A DNA stretch of 27,694 bases, taken from positions 8,976 to 36,669 of the forward strand of contig DLHX01000003.1 in the NCBI GenBank assembly GCA_002483465.1, read 5' to 3'. Positions within the stretch are counted from its first letter, which is position 1. The number at the start of each line of letters is the position of its first letter. Below are positions 1 through 7,894 of the stretch, in pieces. The notes beneath the pieces were generated by a model. The model searched no databases. It was not told the DNA's origin and saw only the letters and a program-made list of their open reading frames with translations. A program made the translations under genes and the position numbers. Origin of the DNA: Micavibrio sp. UBA7657 (GTDB lineage Bacteria > Pseudomonadota > Alphaproteobacteria > Micavibrionales > Micavibrionaceae).

Positions 1-40
1 CTCGGCCCGCTTAAAAATCTCGAAAGTTACGAGAAGATCG

Positions 41-68
41 AAAAAAGGCTTCGCGCTTAGGCGCGGCC
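41..68 (-). terminator. Probable intrinsic terminator after yqgE
   Basis: Read on the minus strand, GGC-CGCGC pairs with GCGCG-(AA bulge)-GCC around a CTAA loop, followed directly by six T. The stem includes the yqgE stop codon. It would end the asnB-GT4-yqgE transcript. The AA bulge weakens the stem slightly, so this is likely rather than certain. Confidence 0.55.
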
Positions 69-638
69 TGATTCAGACGACAATCTGCCCGGATCGAAGC
101 CGAGTTTCTGTACGGCGAGTTCCCATTTTTCTGCCGGGTTGGCGTGAAAAATAATGGCCGGGTCGGGATCGCAGACCAGCCATGAATTATCCTGAATTTC
201 CTGGTCGAGTTGCTCCGGCCCCCAGCCCGCATAGCCGAGAATGAATAGCAAATGATTGGGCCCGCCGCCGGTAGCGATGATTTTTAACGCCTCAACGGTG
301 CCTGTGATACCGTAAAAATCCCCGACCGGCACCGTGTCTTTGCGGTTGAAATCGCGGGAGTGCAGGATGAACCCGCGTGCGCCTTCGACCGGGCCGCCGC
401 ACATAACGGGTGTTTTGAATTTATTCATATCGAATTTTATGTCCGATGAGATTTTCAACTGGTCCATCAGGCTGGAAAATTCTATGCCGGGAAGGACGTG
501 ATTGATGACCAGGCCCATCGCACCTTTTTCATCATGCGCGCACATGAAAATGACGGCGCGGTAAAAACGCGGATCACCCAGACCCGGCATGGCGAGAAGA
601 AGTTTTCCCGTGAGGCTGTATTCGGAATTACGGCTCAT
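57..638 (-). CDS. yqgE: YqgE/AlgH family protein (UPF0301)
   Basis: This is a 193-residue protein of the YqgE/AlgH family, a widespread single-domain cytoplasmic family with no settled biochemical function; AlgH was named for a link to alginate regulation in Pseudomonas. The recognisable features are the N-terminal 'LTGKLLLAMPGLGDPRFYRA' block, then 'KGAMGLVINH', and a central 'VMCGGPVEGARGFILHS' block, all in the family order. The length is normal and there is no signal peptide or membrane segment. The start is the ATG that places the family block near residue 9; no clear Shine-Dalgarno precedes it. It lies 31 nt downstream of the glycosyltransferase on the same strand, so it is probably the last gene of that transcript, ending at the hairpin over its stop codon. 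Family assignment is firm; function is not. Confidence 0.9.
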   Translation of the reverse strand: MSRNSEYSLTGKLLLAMPGLGDPRFYRAVIFMCAHDEKGAMGLVINHVLPGIEFSSLMDQLKISSDIKFDMNKFKTPVMCGGPVEGARGFILHSRDFNRKDTVPVGDFYGITGTVEALKIIATGGGPNHLLFILGYAGWGPEQLDQEIQDNSWLVCDPDPAIIFHANPAEKWELAVQKLGFDPGRLSSESGRA

Positions 639-669
639 GACGTAAGTAAGCCAGAACCGAAAAGGAAAG

Positions 670-1785
670 TCAAAACCCGTAAACTTTCATTGTCTGTGTA
701 ACGACTTTATCAACGCTGAACTCCCGTTCAGCCAGTGCGCGGCTTGCCGATTCCATTTTTTTGCGTAAGGCCGGGTTTTTGAGAATTGCTTCTACGGCGT
801 CGGCGGTTTCTTCCGCGTTTTTCACGGGTACCAGCAAACCGGTTTCATTATGGATGACCGCATCGCGGCAGCCGGGATGGTCCGTCGTGATAATTGCTTT
901 TCCGCAGGCGGCGGCTTCTAGCAATACGCGTGGAATTCCCTCGCGGTACCATGACGGATAAACAATAAGTGTGGCCTGTGCGTAAAGCGCGGGCATGTCG
1001 TCAGCCCGCCCGATCCATTCCACATTGCTGCCCGCCACCATGCGCTCCATCTCTAGCCTGGTGATGGCGAGGGGGTTATGTTCTGTGGTGCCGCCGGCCA
1101 CCTGGAAACGCGCAGGAATCTGCCGTTTTTTGAGGATTTCGGCTATGGCGATAAAGATCGATATGCCCTTGTCATGGATGAGGCGTGTGGGCAGCAGGAT
1201 AAGCGGCGGATTGGATTCTGTATCACTGCGCGGCGAGAATTTCTGCAGATCGACGCCGGAGCCGCGGATCAAAACGGTGTTTTTAGCGCGTACAAAATTT
1301 CTGGACGTAAGAATTTGCATGTCATCCGAATTTTGAAATGTCACGGTCTCGGCTCTGCGCAGCGCATATTTCAAAAACGGCGCAGCGATGCAGAGAATAA
1401 TTTTTGATTTCATATCACTTCCCGAAAAAAGATATCCAAGGCCTGCAATCGTAAAAACATGTTTTGTATTTTTAGAACAGCAAGCTGCAAGGCCTGTGAG
1501 CAGGGAATATTTCAAGGTAAAAGTATGAGCAATATGGGGTTTAAGTCCGCGCAGTAATTTTTTGATCGCAAAAATATTTTTAACAGCTGCAAAAAAAATT
1601 GAAAATCCATTCCGGGCTTGCGGCAGATCATGCCCGTGAAATCCGAATTCTTTTAATACGAGATCATCAGCCGCGCCGGGGGCTGCGAGATGGATTTCGC
1701 ATCCTTTTTCCTTCGCAGCTAACGCAAGCGGCAGGCGCGAAGACCAGAAATCATTCGTTTCGGCGAGAATATAAAGGAGCTTCAT
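670..1785 (-). CDS. Glycosyltransferase family 4 (PglA-like)
   Basis: This 371-residue GT-B glycosyltransferase belongs to family GT4 and probably transfers a sugar from a nucleotide donor to a lipid-linked or polysaccharide acceptor at the cytoplasmic face of the inner membrane. The N-terminal Rossmann half starts 'MKLLYILAETNDFW'. A 'GLGYLFSG' segment near the middle and the 'GSGVDLQKF' linker are typical of the PglA/CapM-like subgroup. In the C-terminal half, 'EGIPRVLLEAAACG' (about residue 280) holds the E-x7-E donor-binding motif, followed by 'TGLLVPVKN'. Length is normal. An AGGG Shine-Dalgarno lies 7 nt before the ATG. The gene starts 3 nt after the asnB stop codon, so the two are almost certainly co-translated, which points to surface polysaccharide or lipid-linked glycan synthesis. 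The exact sugar and acceptor cannot be read from sequence. Confidence 0.85.
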   Translation of the reverse strand: MKLLYILAETNDFWSSRLPLALAAKEKGCEIHLAAPGAADDLVLKEFGFHGHDLPQARNGFSIFFAAVKNIFAIKKLLRGLKPHIAHTFTLKYSLLTGLAACCSKNTKHVFTIAGLGYLFSGSDMKSKIILCIAAPFLKYALRRAETVTFQNSDDMQILTSRNFVRAKNTVLIRGSGVDLQKFSPRSDTESNPPLILLPTRLIHDKGISIFIAIAEILKKRQIPARFQVAGGTTEHNPLAITRLEMERMVAGSNVEWIGRADDMPALYAQATLIVYPSWYREGIPRVLLEAAACGKAIITTDHPGCRDAVIHNETGLLVPVKNAEETADAVEAILKNPALRKKMESASRALAEREFSVDKVVTQTMKVYGF

Positions 1786-1788
1786 GCG

Positions 1789-3729
1789 TTAGCCCTTCAT
1801 CCAGCGTTCATGCCACGCCTGGAACATCAGGACAGTCCAGAGTTTTTGCGCGTTCGATCCGCGTCCGGCGAGATGATCTGTCCATGCCGAACGGATGGCG
1901 GGTGCATCCAAAAGTCCATGACGCTCAAGTTTTTTTACCGACAATAAATCCTCCGCCCAGTCTTTCAACGGGCCGCGCAGCCATTCGCCGACCGGCACGC
2001 TGAAACCTTGCTTGGGCCGCTCGAATAATTCCTCAGGCACATGACGCTTGAGAACCTGACGTAGCAGCCATTTGCCTTTACCACCGCGGATTTTGAATTG
2101 AACGGGCAACCGCCACGCATATTCATAGATGCGCCTGTCTAACAACGGCGCGCGCGCCTCTAGCGACGAAGCCATGCTCGCGCGGTCAACCTTCGTCAGG
2201 ATATCGCCGGGCAGGTAAAACAGCGCATCCCAGTACATCATCTTCTCGGCGAAGGAAAGTCCGGCAGGCGGCTGGAAAGCGCTGTCATTCAAAATTGTCT
2301 TCGTCTGCGCAGCATTTTTTAACGGCGGTTCCGGCCATGAACTGAGCAGATTTTGGTAAATGTCTTCCTGCGTGTTCATGGACAGAAAATTCGCAGCCTT
2401 GTGCATCAAGGTCCCGGCCTGCGGACGGGATTGAATCAGCGTATTCCAGCGCTCCGGCGGCAGTTTTTTAATCGCACCACCAAGTGCGGCCCGCACGGGT
2501 TTCGGCAGGAATTTAATGCGGTTCCAGAGCTTCGCGCCGGTGACATGGCGGTTATAACCGCCCAGCATTTCATCGCCGCCGTCACCCGACAGCGCCACGG
2601 TTACATCAAGCCGTGCGAATTCGGAGACAAGATAAGTCGGAATGGCCGACATATCGGCAAACGGTTCGTCGTAAATTTCCGGCAGGCGTGGAATGACGTT
2701 TAATGCATCCTGCGCGCCTAAATATAATTCGTGATGATCGGTCCCCAGATGCGCGGCGATTTTTGCTGCATGCGCCGCCTCGTCAAATCCCGCTTCTCGA
2801 AAACCGATCGTGTAGGTTTTCACAGGTTGGCCGGAATGATGCTGCATGAGTGCGACGACGCTGGAGCTATCGATTCCACCCGATAAAAAGGCTCCGAGCG
2901 GTACGTCGGAAATCATTCGGTCGCGCACACATTCCGTCAGCAATTCCTCGAACTCTTTAATGACGGTTTCATCGCTTGCGTGGATTTTTTTCGAGCGTGA
3001 ATCTTCCAGCGCATGCGCATGCTGCCAGTAAGGCTCCATATGCGTGCTTAAATTCGCCCCGGCTTCCAGGTTAGGGACTGACAATGTCAGGCGCGATCCG
3101 GCCGGCAGGCTCCAGGCATTTTTGTAAATGCAGGCGGGCGAGGGGAGAAAACCGTATTGCAGGTAAAGTGAAAGCGATTTTGGATTGATCGCCGCTTCAA
3201 AATCCGGGTGCGCGCGCAACGCCTTTAATTCTGAACCGAATAACAGCGCGTCCTTGGCCCATCCGATATAGAGCGGTTTTTTACCGAGGCGGTCGCGTGC
3301 AAAATTAATTTTGCGCTCTTTTTTGTCCCAGACAACAAGCGCAAACATGCCGTTGATTTTCTGCAGCGTCTGGTTGAGGCCCCAATGCTCCGCAGCAGCA
3401 AGAATAACTTCCGTATCGCTCCGCCCGCGAAACTGCACGCCCGCGCGTTCAAGTTCCTTGCGCAACTCTAAAAAATTATAAATCTCGCCATTGAAGACAA
3501 TCGTGTAACGTCCGCTTGCCGAAACCATCGGCTGGCGGCCTTCTGCAGAAAGATCGATAATCGAGAGTCTCCGGAACGCGAAAACCAACGGTGTTTCGTC
3601 ATCCATCCAGACCTGGCCATCATCCGGCCCGCGGTGGCGTAACGTGTCAGCCATGGCACGCGCGCGGGCCTGCATATCGGAGCGCCGCGCCTGTGAGGAT
3701 GTATTAATAAAGCCTGTAAAACCGCACAT
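1789..3729 (-). CDS. asnB: Asparagine synthase (glutamine-hydrolysing), AsnB type
   Basis: The 646-residue protein has the two-domain AsnB layout. The N-terminal glutaminase domain begins MCGF, so Cys2 becomes the catalytic N-terminal residue after Met removal; 'RHRGPDDGQVW', 'FNGEIYNF' and 'GRSDTEVILAA' are its conserved blocks. The C-terminal synthetase domain carries the PP-loop 'LSGGIDSSSVV' (about residue 285) and 'ALSGDGGDEMLGGYNRH'. The reaction is ATP-dependent amide transfer from glutamine to aspartate, or to a sugar acid or other carboxylate in pathway-specific paralogues. Adjacency to a GT4 glycosyltransferase suggests it may amidate a glycan or its precursor, as in exopolysaccharide and O-antigen loci, but free asparagine synthesis cannot be excluded. 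It heads the asnB-GT4-yqgE unit. No Shine-Dalgarno is visible before the ATG, and the start is fixed by the required Cys2. Confidence 0.92.
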   Translation of the reverse strand: MCGFTGFINTSSQARRSDMQARARAMADTLRHRGPDDGQVWMDDETPLVFAFRRLSIIDLSAEGRQPMVSASGRYTIVFNGEIYNFLELRKELERAGVQFRGRSDTEVILAAAEHWGLNQTLQKINGMFALVVWDKKERKINFARDRLGKKPLYIGWAKDALLFGSELKALRAHPDFEAAINPKSLSLYLQYGFLPSPACIYKNAWSLPAGSRLTLSVPNLEAGANLSTHMEPYWQHAHALEDSRSKKIHASDETVIKEFEELLTECVRDRMISDVPLGAFLSGGIDSSSVVALMQHHSGQPVKTYTIGFREAGFDEAAHAAKIAAHLGTDHHELYLGAQDALNVIPRLPEIYDEPFADMSAIPTYLVSEFARLDVTVALSGDGGDEMLGGYNRHVTGAKLWNRIKFLPKPVRAALGGAIKKLPPERWNTLIQSRPQAGTLMHKAANFLSMNTQEDIYQNLLSSWPEPPLKNAAQTKTILNDSAFQPPAGLSFAEKMMYWDALFYLPGDILTKVDRASMASSLEARAPLLDRRIYEYAWRLPVQFKIRGGKGKWLLRQVLKRHVPEELFERPKQGFSVPVGEWLRGPLKDWAEDLLSVKKLERHGLLDAPAIRSAWTDHLAGRGSNAQKLWTVLMFQAWHERWMKG

Positions 3730-3821
3730 TGTGGTCTATATTTATTCCGTGGTTAATCTGGTAAAATGTTATATCAGGACGCAAGCGGCCCGCCTACGGG
3801 CAAATGAGAGTGTGAATCCGC

Positions 3822-4421
3822 ATGGATATTGATCTTTTATTCACGGGCGAAGGCGAAGCCGGGTTGATTGCCAACGGCAATTTCGTCAAAAAAGCCATCG
3901 GCGTGGTGCTCGATAACAAGAGCGGCATCCTCACCCTTGAATATGCCGATTCCGATTACATGGAATTCAACATCCCGGTCGAAAGCGATTTTTTTGCCGC
4001 GCTGGATGCAAACGCGCACATTCATGTCGGCGCCATCAAGAACGGCAACATCGCGCAGGCCTATCAGGTGCCGCTGATGTTTTTAGATGATCCTTACCGC
4101 GGTGAAATGCTGCGCCCCGGGCGCGAGGCAGCAAACCCGCTGCAGGCCTTTAACAATTTCGTCAAGCGTTGCGCGATGGGCCAGCCGGTGCATCGCGACG
4201 ATCTCGGCGATGAAAAAACCATGGGCTGCGTTCTCGGCGCGTCCAGCCCCACAAACCTGCAATTCGCGCCGCACCTTGCAAGGCGTCACGCGCTGGAAGC
4301 GGGACATAAAATTATTCCAACCCTGAATGTACCGCATATTCATGGACCGGGATTGGGAACCAGCAGCCCCGGCGGCCGCTCGATGTACCAGCAACCCACT
4401 AAAAAAGACGACGACGAATAA
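3822..4421 (+). CDS. Unrecognised 199-residue protein
   Basis: I do not recognise this protein. It starts with a beta-rich stretch ('GNFVKKAIGVVLDNKSGILT', then 'YADSDYMEFNIPVE'). A helical segment around 'ANPLQAFNNFVKRCAMGQPV' follows, and then a His/Pro/Gly-rich tail ending in KKDDDE. It has no signal peptide, no membrane helix and two cysteines. It is transcribed divergently from asnB across a 92-nt AT-rich gap. That gap holds a small GCCCG/CGGGC hairpin at 3788-3801. A GAGAG tract 9-13 nt before the ATG is a weak ribosome-binding candidate. The stop codon directly abuts the stop of mltG on the opposite strand. An uninterrupted 600-nt frame filling the whole gap between two core genes makes it a probable real gene. 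No function is proposed. Confidence 0.7.
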   Translation: MDIDLLFTGEGEAGLIANGNFVKKAIGVVLDNKSGILTLEYADSDYMEFNIPVESDFFAALDANAHIHVGAIKNGNIAQAYQVPLMFLDDPYRGEMLRPGREAANPLQAFNNFVKRCAMGQPVHRDDLGDEKTMGCVLGASSPTNLQFAPHLARRHALEAGHKIIPTLNVPHIHGPGLGTSSPGGRSMYQQPTKKDDDE

Positions 4422-5501
4422 TTATTCGCCCGCTGCCGGTTCGGCGGCTTCTTCTTTTTTGGTTTCTTCCTTGGCTTTTTCTTTAGCTTGTTTTTCTTTT
4501 TCGCGGCGGATGACGCGCCATTCGGCAACGTTTTTCTCATGCTCGGCAAGCGTCTCAGAGAAAATATGACCGCCTTTTCCATCGGCGACGAAATAAATGA
4601 AATTATGCTCTTCCGGCTGCAGCGCTGCCTCGATTGAGGCACGGCCCGGGTTGGCGATCGGTCCCGGCGGCAGGCCCGGGTGCAGGTACGTGTTGTAAGG
4701 TGAATCGAATTCCAGGTCTTTCTTCAGCAGGCGGCGCCCTAATGGCCCTTTGCCTTCATTCTTCGGCTTGCCGTTCGTCAATGCATAAATCACCGTCGGG
4801 TCGGTCTGCAGCGCAATGCCTTTTTTCAAGCGGTTGACGAACACCCCGGCCACGCGTTTTCTTTCCGACGGCACACCGGTTTCTTTTTCAATGATCGAGG
4901 CGAGAATGACAGCTTCTTCTTTCGTGCTGAAGGGTAGGTTCTGCGCGCGGGTTGGCCAGAGCTCCTCAATCGCCTTGGTCATGCCGTCCTGCATGCGCGT
5001 CACGACATCCTGCTTGTTTTCTTTCAGGCGGTAATCGTAAGTCTCGGGCAGCAGCGATCCTTCCGGCGGGGTGTTCGAAACCGTGCCCTCTAAATCATCC
5101 AGCTTGTTCACAAGATTGATAATCTCGAATGACGTCAGTCCTTCGCGCACCGTAATGCGGCGCCCGTAAATGCGCCCGTCGCGGATCATTTGCATGATGT
5201 CGCTGGCGCTGGCGGCAGGCAGGATTTCGTATTCTCCGGCTTTCATATCGCTCTGCGCGCCGAGAATCGTCGTGCCGAAGATAAATATAAATTCGTTATT
5301 GATGACGCCGCCGGTTTCAAGCTGCGCGGCGATTGCCCGCAGGCCCGAGCCGCTCGGGATTTCGATGAGCATCGGCTCTTTCACCGGGCCGGGCTTCTGG
5401 AACTGCCACGCCGCCCACCAGAAGGCCACCGCCGAAAGTACGACGCCAAGCGTGGCGGTGAAAACCAGCCCGCCCAAAAACCAGTGAGACGATTTTTTCA
5501 T
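4422..5501 (-). CDS. mltG: Endolytic murein transglycosylase MltG
   Basis: MltG cleaves nascent peptidoglycan glycan strands inside the strand, at or near the inner membrane, and so helps set glycan length. The 359-residue protein has a short cytoplasmic N-terminus, one membrane helix at about residues 9-32, and then the periplasmic LysM-like and YceG catalytic parts. The catalytic block is 'ASIIEKETGVPSERKRVAG' (from residue 201), with the essential Glu in EKE at 205-207. Further family blocks are 'LQTDPTVIYAL' and 'SPYNTYLHPGLPPGPI'. The last 35 residues are a Lys/Glu-rich charged tail, longer than usual. It begins 2 nt after the fabF stop, matching the common fabF-mltG arrangement, so the two are co-transcribed. 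The identification is secure. Confidence 0.95.
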   Translation of the reverse strand: MKKSSHWFLGGLVFTATLGVVLSAVAFWWAAWQFQKPGPVKEPMLIEIPSGSGLRAIAAQLETGGVINNEFIFIFGTTILGAQSDMKAGEYEILPAASASDIMQMIRDGRIYGRRITVREGLTSFEIINLVNKLDDLEGTVSNTPPEGSLLPETYDYRLKENKQDVVTRMQDGMTKAIEELWPTRAQNLPFSTKEEAVILASIIEKETGVPSERKRVAGVFVNRLKKGIALQTDPTVIYALTNGKPKNEGKGPLGRRLLKKDLEFDSPYNTYLHPGLPPGPIANPGRASIEAALQPEEHNFIYFVADGKGGHIFSETLAEHEKNVAEWRVIRREKEKQAKEKAKEETKKEEAAEPAAGE

Positions 5502-5503
5502 TT

Positions 5504-6775
5504 CTAGATCGCTTTTACAATCAGGCTGGCATTCGTGCCGCCGAAACCGAAAGAATTCGAAAGGGCTGTTCTGACTTTTTTCTGCTTCGCGACTTTAGGA
5601 ACGAGGTCGACGCCCTTGCAGGCTTCCGAAACATTCTCGAGATTGAGCGTTGGCGGCAGGATGCCCGTTTCAATCGCCTTGATCGAGTAAATTGCCTCAA
5701 CCGCGCCAGCCGCACCTAACAGGTGACCGATCGCCGATTTTGTCGACGACATCGAAACCTTGTTCAGCGCATTCGCGAACATGCGTTTGACCGCGCCGCA
5801 TTCGATGGCATCACCCACCGGTGTCGATGTCCCATGTGCGTTGATATAATCGATGTCTTCAGGGTTAAGTTTGGCGCGTTTCAGCGCAGCCTGCATGGCG
5901 CGGAAGCCGCCATTGCCGTCTTCGGGCGGCGAGGTGATGTGGAACGCATCGCCCGATAATCCGTAACCGATGACTTCGGCGTAAATTTTCGCGCCGCGCT
6001 TTTTCGCATGTTCGTATTCTTCAAGGATAACGACACCCGCGCCCTCGGCAATCACGAAACCATCGCGTCCGTCATCGAAAGGGCGCGAGGCATCGCCGGG
6101 ACGGTCGTTGTAACCCGTGGACAATGCGCGCGCGGCGGCAAAGCTGGAAACCCCTAAGCGGTTCACGGCAGCTTCCGCGCCGCCTGCAACCATGACGTCT
6201 GCGTCATCGAACGCGATCATCCGGGCCGCATCGCCGATTGCGTGCGTGCCGGTGGCGCAGGCCGTGACGACGGAATGATTAGGCCCACGGAACCCGTATT
6301 TGATCGAAACAAGGCCGGAGGCCAGGTTGATAAGCTGCGCCGGAACCGTGAAAGGCGACAGGCGGCGCGGCCCGCGCTCGTTCAGCGTTGTTGAGGCTTC
6401 ATAGGTCGTGCCGAGACCGCCTATACCGGAGCCGATCAGGACGCCTGTGCGGTTAAGGTCTTCCTCGCCGGTTGGCTTCCAGCCCGCATCCTCGAGTGCT
6501 TCCTGGGCGGCGGCCATGCCGAACGTGATGAAAGTGTCGGTCTTGCGCTGCTCCTTCGGCTCCATGAACAGGTCAACGTTGAACGCGCCGTCTTTAGGAT
6601 TTTTATCCTCGGTGCGCGGCACAACGCCTGCTATGTGTGAAGAAATATCGGTAAGGTCGAAGGACTCGATTTTTTTAATGCCGCTTTTACCTGCGGTGAT
6701 CGCCGCCCAATTGTGCGCGACGCCGAAACCCAGCGGCGACACAATTCCCATGCCTGTGACTACAACGCGTCTCAT
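5504..6775 (-). CDS. fabF: 3-oxoacyl-ACP synthase II (FabF)
   Basis: FabF condenses malonyl-ACP with acyl-ACP to elongate fatty acids in the cytoplasm. The 423-residue protein has the full thiolase fold and the Cys-His-His triad: Cys173 in 'VTACATGTHAIGDAARMI', His314 in 'YINAHGTSTPVGD' and His351 in 'KSAIGHLLGAAGAVEA'. The C-terminal 'NSFGFGGTNASL' block is present, and the length is normal. The start 'MRRVVVTGMGIVSPLG' is canonical, although no Shine-Dalgarno is visible upstream. The 85-nt gap from acpP instead contains a cluster of AT-rich inverted repeats. It lies between acpP and mltG, as in many Proteobacteria. Confidence 0.97.
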   Translation of the reverse strand: MRRVVVTGMGIVSPLGFGVAHNWAAITAGKSGIKKIESFDLTDISSHIAGVVPRTEDKNPKDGAFNVDLFMEPKEQRKTDTFITFGMAAAQEALEDAGWKPTGEEDLNRTGVLIGSGIGGLGTTYEASTTLNERGPRRLSPFTVPAQLINLASGLVSIKYGFRGPNHSVVTACATGTHAIGDAARMIAFDDADVMVAGGAEAAVNRLGVSSFAAARALSTGYNDRPGDASRPFDDGRDGFVIAEGAGVVILEEYEHAKKRGAKIYAEVIGYGLSGDAFHITSPPEDGNGGFRAMQAALKRAKLNPEDIDYINAHGTSTPVGDAIECGAVKRMFANALNKVSMSSTKSAIGHLLGAAGAVEAIYSIKAIETGILPPTLNLENVSEACKGVDLVPKVAKQKKVRTALSNSFGFGGTNASLIVKAI

Positions 6776-6778
6776 GAT

Positions 6779-6854
6779 CAGTGATATAGTTATCTAGTCA
6801 TTTAGATACAAATATAGTGATTTAGCCTTTTAACAACTAAATCACTATATCACT
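6779..6854 (-). repeat. AT-rich inverted-repeat cluster between acpP and fabF
   Basis: The gap holds three nested or competing inverted repeats. A perfect 14-bp repeat (6812-6825 with 6837-6850) surrounds an 11-nt loop. A 6-bp repeat TATCTA/TAGATA lies at 6791-6808. A 10-bp pair AGTGATATAG/CTATATCACT (6779-6788 with 6845-6854) encloses the others and overlaps the right arm of the 14-bp stem by 6 nt. In the acpP-to-fabF transcript these could form alternative structures in front of the fabF start, which has no Shine-Dalgarno. There is no T-run after the stems, so this is not a standard terminator. It could be an attenuator, an mRNA-stability hairpin that sets the AcpP:FabF ratio, or a protein-binding site. 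Confidence 0.7.
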
Positions 6855-6860
6855 AAAATA

Positions 6861-7100
6861 CTATTCCGAAGCGTTGTCTTTGATGAACTTGATCGCATCG
6901 CCGACAGTCTGGATTTTTTCGGCGGCATCATCCGGAATTTCAACGCTGAATTCCTCTTCGAAAGCCATGACCAGCTCAACTGTATCAAGCGAGTCAGCAC
7001 CGAGGTCGTCAATGAAACTTGCGCCCTCTGAAACTTTATCTGCGTCCACCCCAAGATGTTCGACAACAATCTTCTTCACGCGTTCTGCAATGTCACTCAT
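6861..7100 (-). CDS. acpP: Acyl carrier protein
   Basis: This small acidic carrier protein (79 residues) shuttles growing acyl chains between fatty-acid synthase enzymes. The phosphopantetheine attachment serine is Ser37 in 'LGADSLDTVELVMAFEEEF', the canonical DSL motif. I use the ATG giving MSDIAERV, because AGGGAA lies about 7 nt upstream; a GTG one codon earlier is also open. Length and charge are typical. It precedes fabF and lies 3' of fabG and the HAD gene. The roughly 120-nt gap from the HAD gene contains a GTTCG/CGAAC dyad and probably its own promoter, as expected for such an abundant protein. Confidence 0.97.
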   Translation of the reverse strand: MSDIAERVKKIVVEHLGVDADKVSEGASFIDDLGADSLDTVELVMAFEEEFSVEIPDDAAEKIQTVGDAIKFIKDNASE

Positions 7101-7132
7101 CACAATTCCCTATATGTTTTATTATGAAATTT

Positions 7133-7145
7133 GTTCGATACGAAC
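7133..7145. promoter_or_regulatory. GTTCG-ATA-CGAAC dyad upstream of acpP
   Basis: A perfect 5-bp dyad with a 3-bp centre lies 33-45 nt before the acpP ATG, in an AT-rich stretch likely to contain its promoter. It has the size and placement of an operator, but no regulator is identified. A 5-bp dyad can also occur by chance. Confidence 0.25.
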
Positions 7146-7200
7146 GGGACTTTACCAGCCCTGAAACTCTTTGCAAGTGATTTTATAGGGGTAGCATATT

Positions 7201-7236
7201 CCGTAAATATTACGGGGCTTTTTCAACGAAAAAGCC
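7201..7236 (-). terminator. Double hairpin over the HAD gene stop codon
   Basis: A perfect 9-bp inverted repeat, GGCTTTTTC/GAAAAAGCC with a 3-nt loop (7216-7236), overlaps the stop codon of the HAD gene. It is followed at once by a second perfect 6-bp hairpin, CCGTAA/TTACGG (7201-7215). There is no long T-run after either stem, so efficiency as an intrinsic terminator is uncertain. A role in 3'-end processing or protection is equally possible. Confidence 0.45.
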
Positions 7237-7894
7237 GCTCCCGTATGTGGATAAGCGAGGTGAAAATCTCCGCCGCCCCGGCCTTTTTCAACCTCTCCGC
7301 GTAGCCGCTTTGATCGGTATGCGTGCCGACGAATCCGAATGTGCGCATGCCTGCCGCCACCGCGCCCGTCACGCCCGCAACGCTGTCCTCGATCACAAGG
7401 CATTTATTTGTTTGCGCATTCAGCCGCTCCGCTGCCAGCAGGAAAAGATCCGGCGCAGGCTTGGGGTTTGGTGCCATCAGGCCCGTGAAAATATAACTCT
7501 CCTCGAAATATTTTCTCACGCCCGCCATCTCTAACGATGCAAGAACATTGTCGCGCTGGCCGTTGGACACCACGCAGATTTTGACGCGGCTAGAAGCTTC
7601 CGCCACCAGCTCCAGCGCGCCTGGAATTGTTTTCATCTGGTCCGGTGCAAGCTTTTCTACAAGCGCGATGTAACGCTCGACAGTGTCGGTAGGAAAAACA
7701 TGGCCCGTCTCTTTCGAGATGTCGTCTAAAATATGCTTGAGACGAAGGCCGACGAAATTCGCGAAAGCGTAATCCATGTCGTATTGCGTGAGGCCTTCGC
7801 CGTGCAGCAATTGAATGGTCGCGTAATTGTTTAAATATTCTGAATCGACGAGCGTGCCGTCGCAATCAAAAATGAGAAGGTCGAAATCGCTCAT
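7223..7894 (-). CDS. HAD-superfamily phosphatase, subfamily IA (phosphoglycolate-phosphatase/beta-phosphoglucomutase-like)
   Basis: The 223-residue hydrolase carries all the HAD motifs. Motif I is 'FDCDGTLVDSE', with nucleophile Asp10 and acid/base Asp12. Motif II is 'VVSNGQRDN', the motif III lysine is in 'PNPKPAPDLF', and motif IV is 'CLVIEDSVAGVTGA'. A helical C1 cap lies between motifs I and II. Such enzymes dephosphorylate small phosphorylated metabolites; the substrate cannot be told from the sequence. The ATG overlaps the fabG stop codon (TGATG), so translation is coupled to fabG. A TTG one codon earlier is open but less likely. A HAD gene between fabG and acpP is not part of the usual fab order, so a housekeeping link to fatty-acid synthesis is only inferred. 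Confidence 0.88.
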   Translation of the reverse strand: MSDFDLLIFDCDGTLVDSEYLNNYATIQLLHGEGLTQYDMDYAFANFVGLRLKHILDDISKETGHVFPTDTVERYIALVEKLAPDQMKTIPGALELVAEASSRVKICVVSNGQRDNVLASLEMAGVRKYFEESYIFTGLMAPNPKPAPDLFLLAAERLNAQTNKCLVIEDSVAGVTGAVAAGMRTFGFVGTHTDQSGYAERLKKAGAAEIFTSLIHIRERLFR

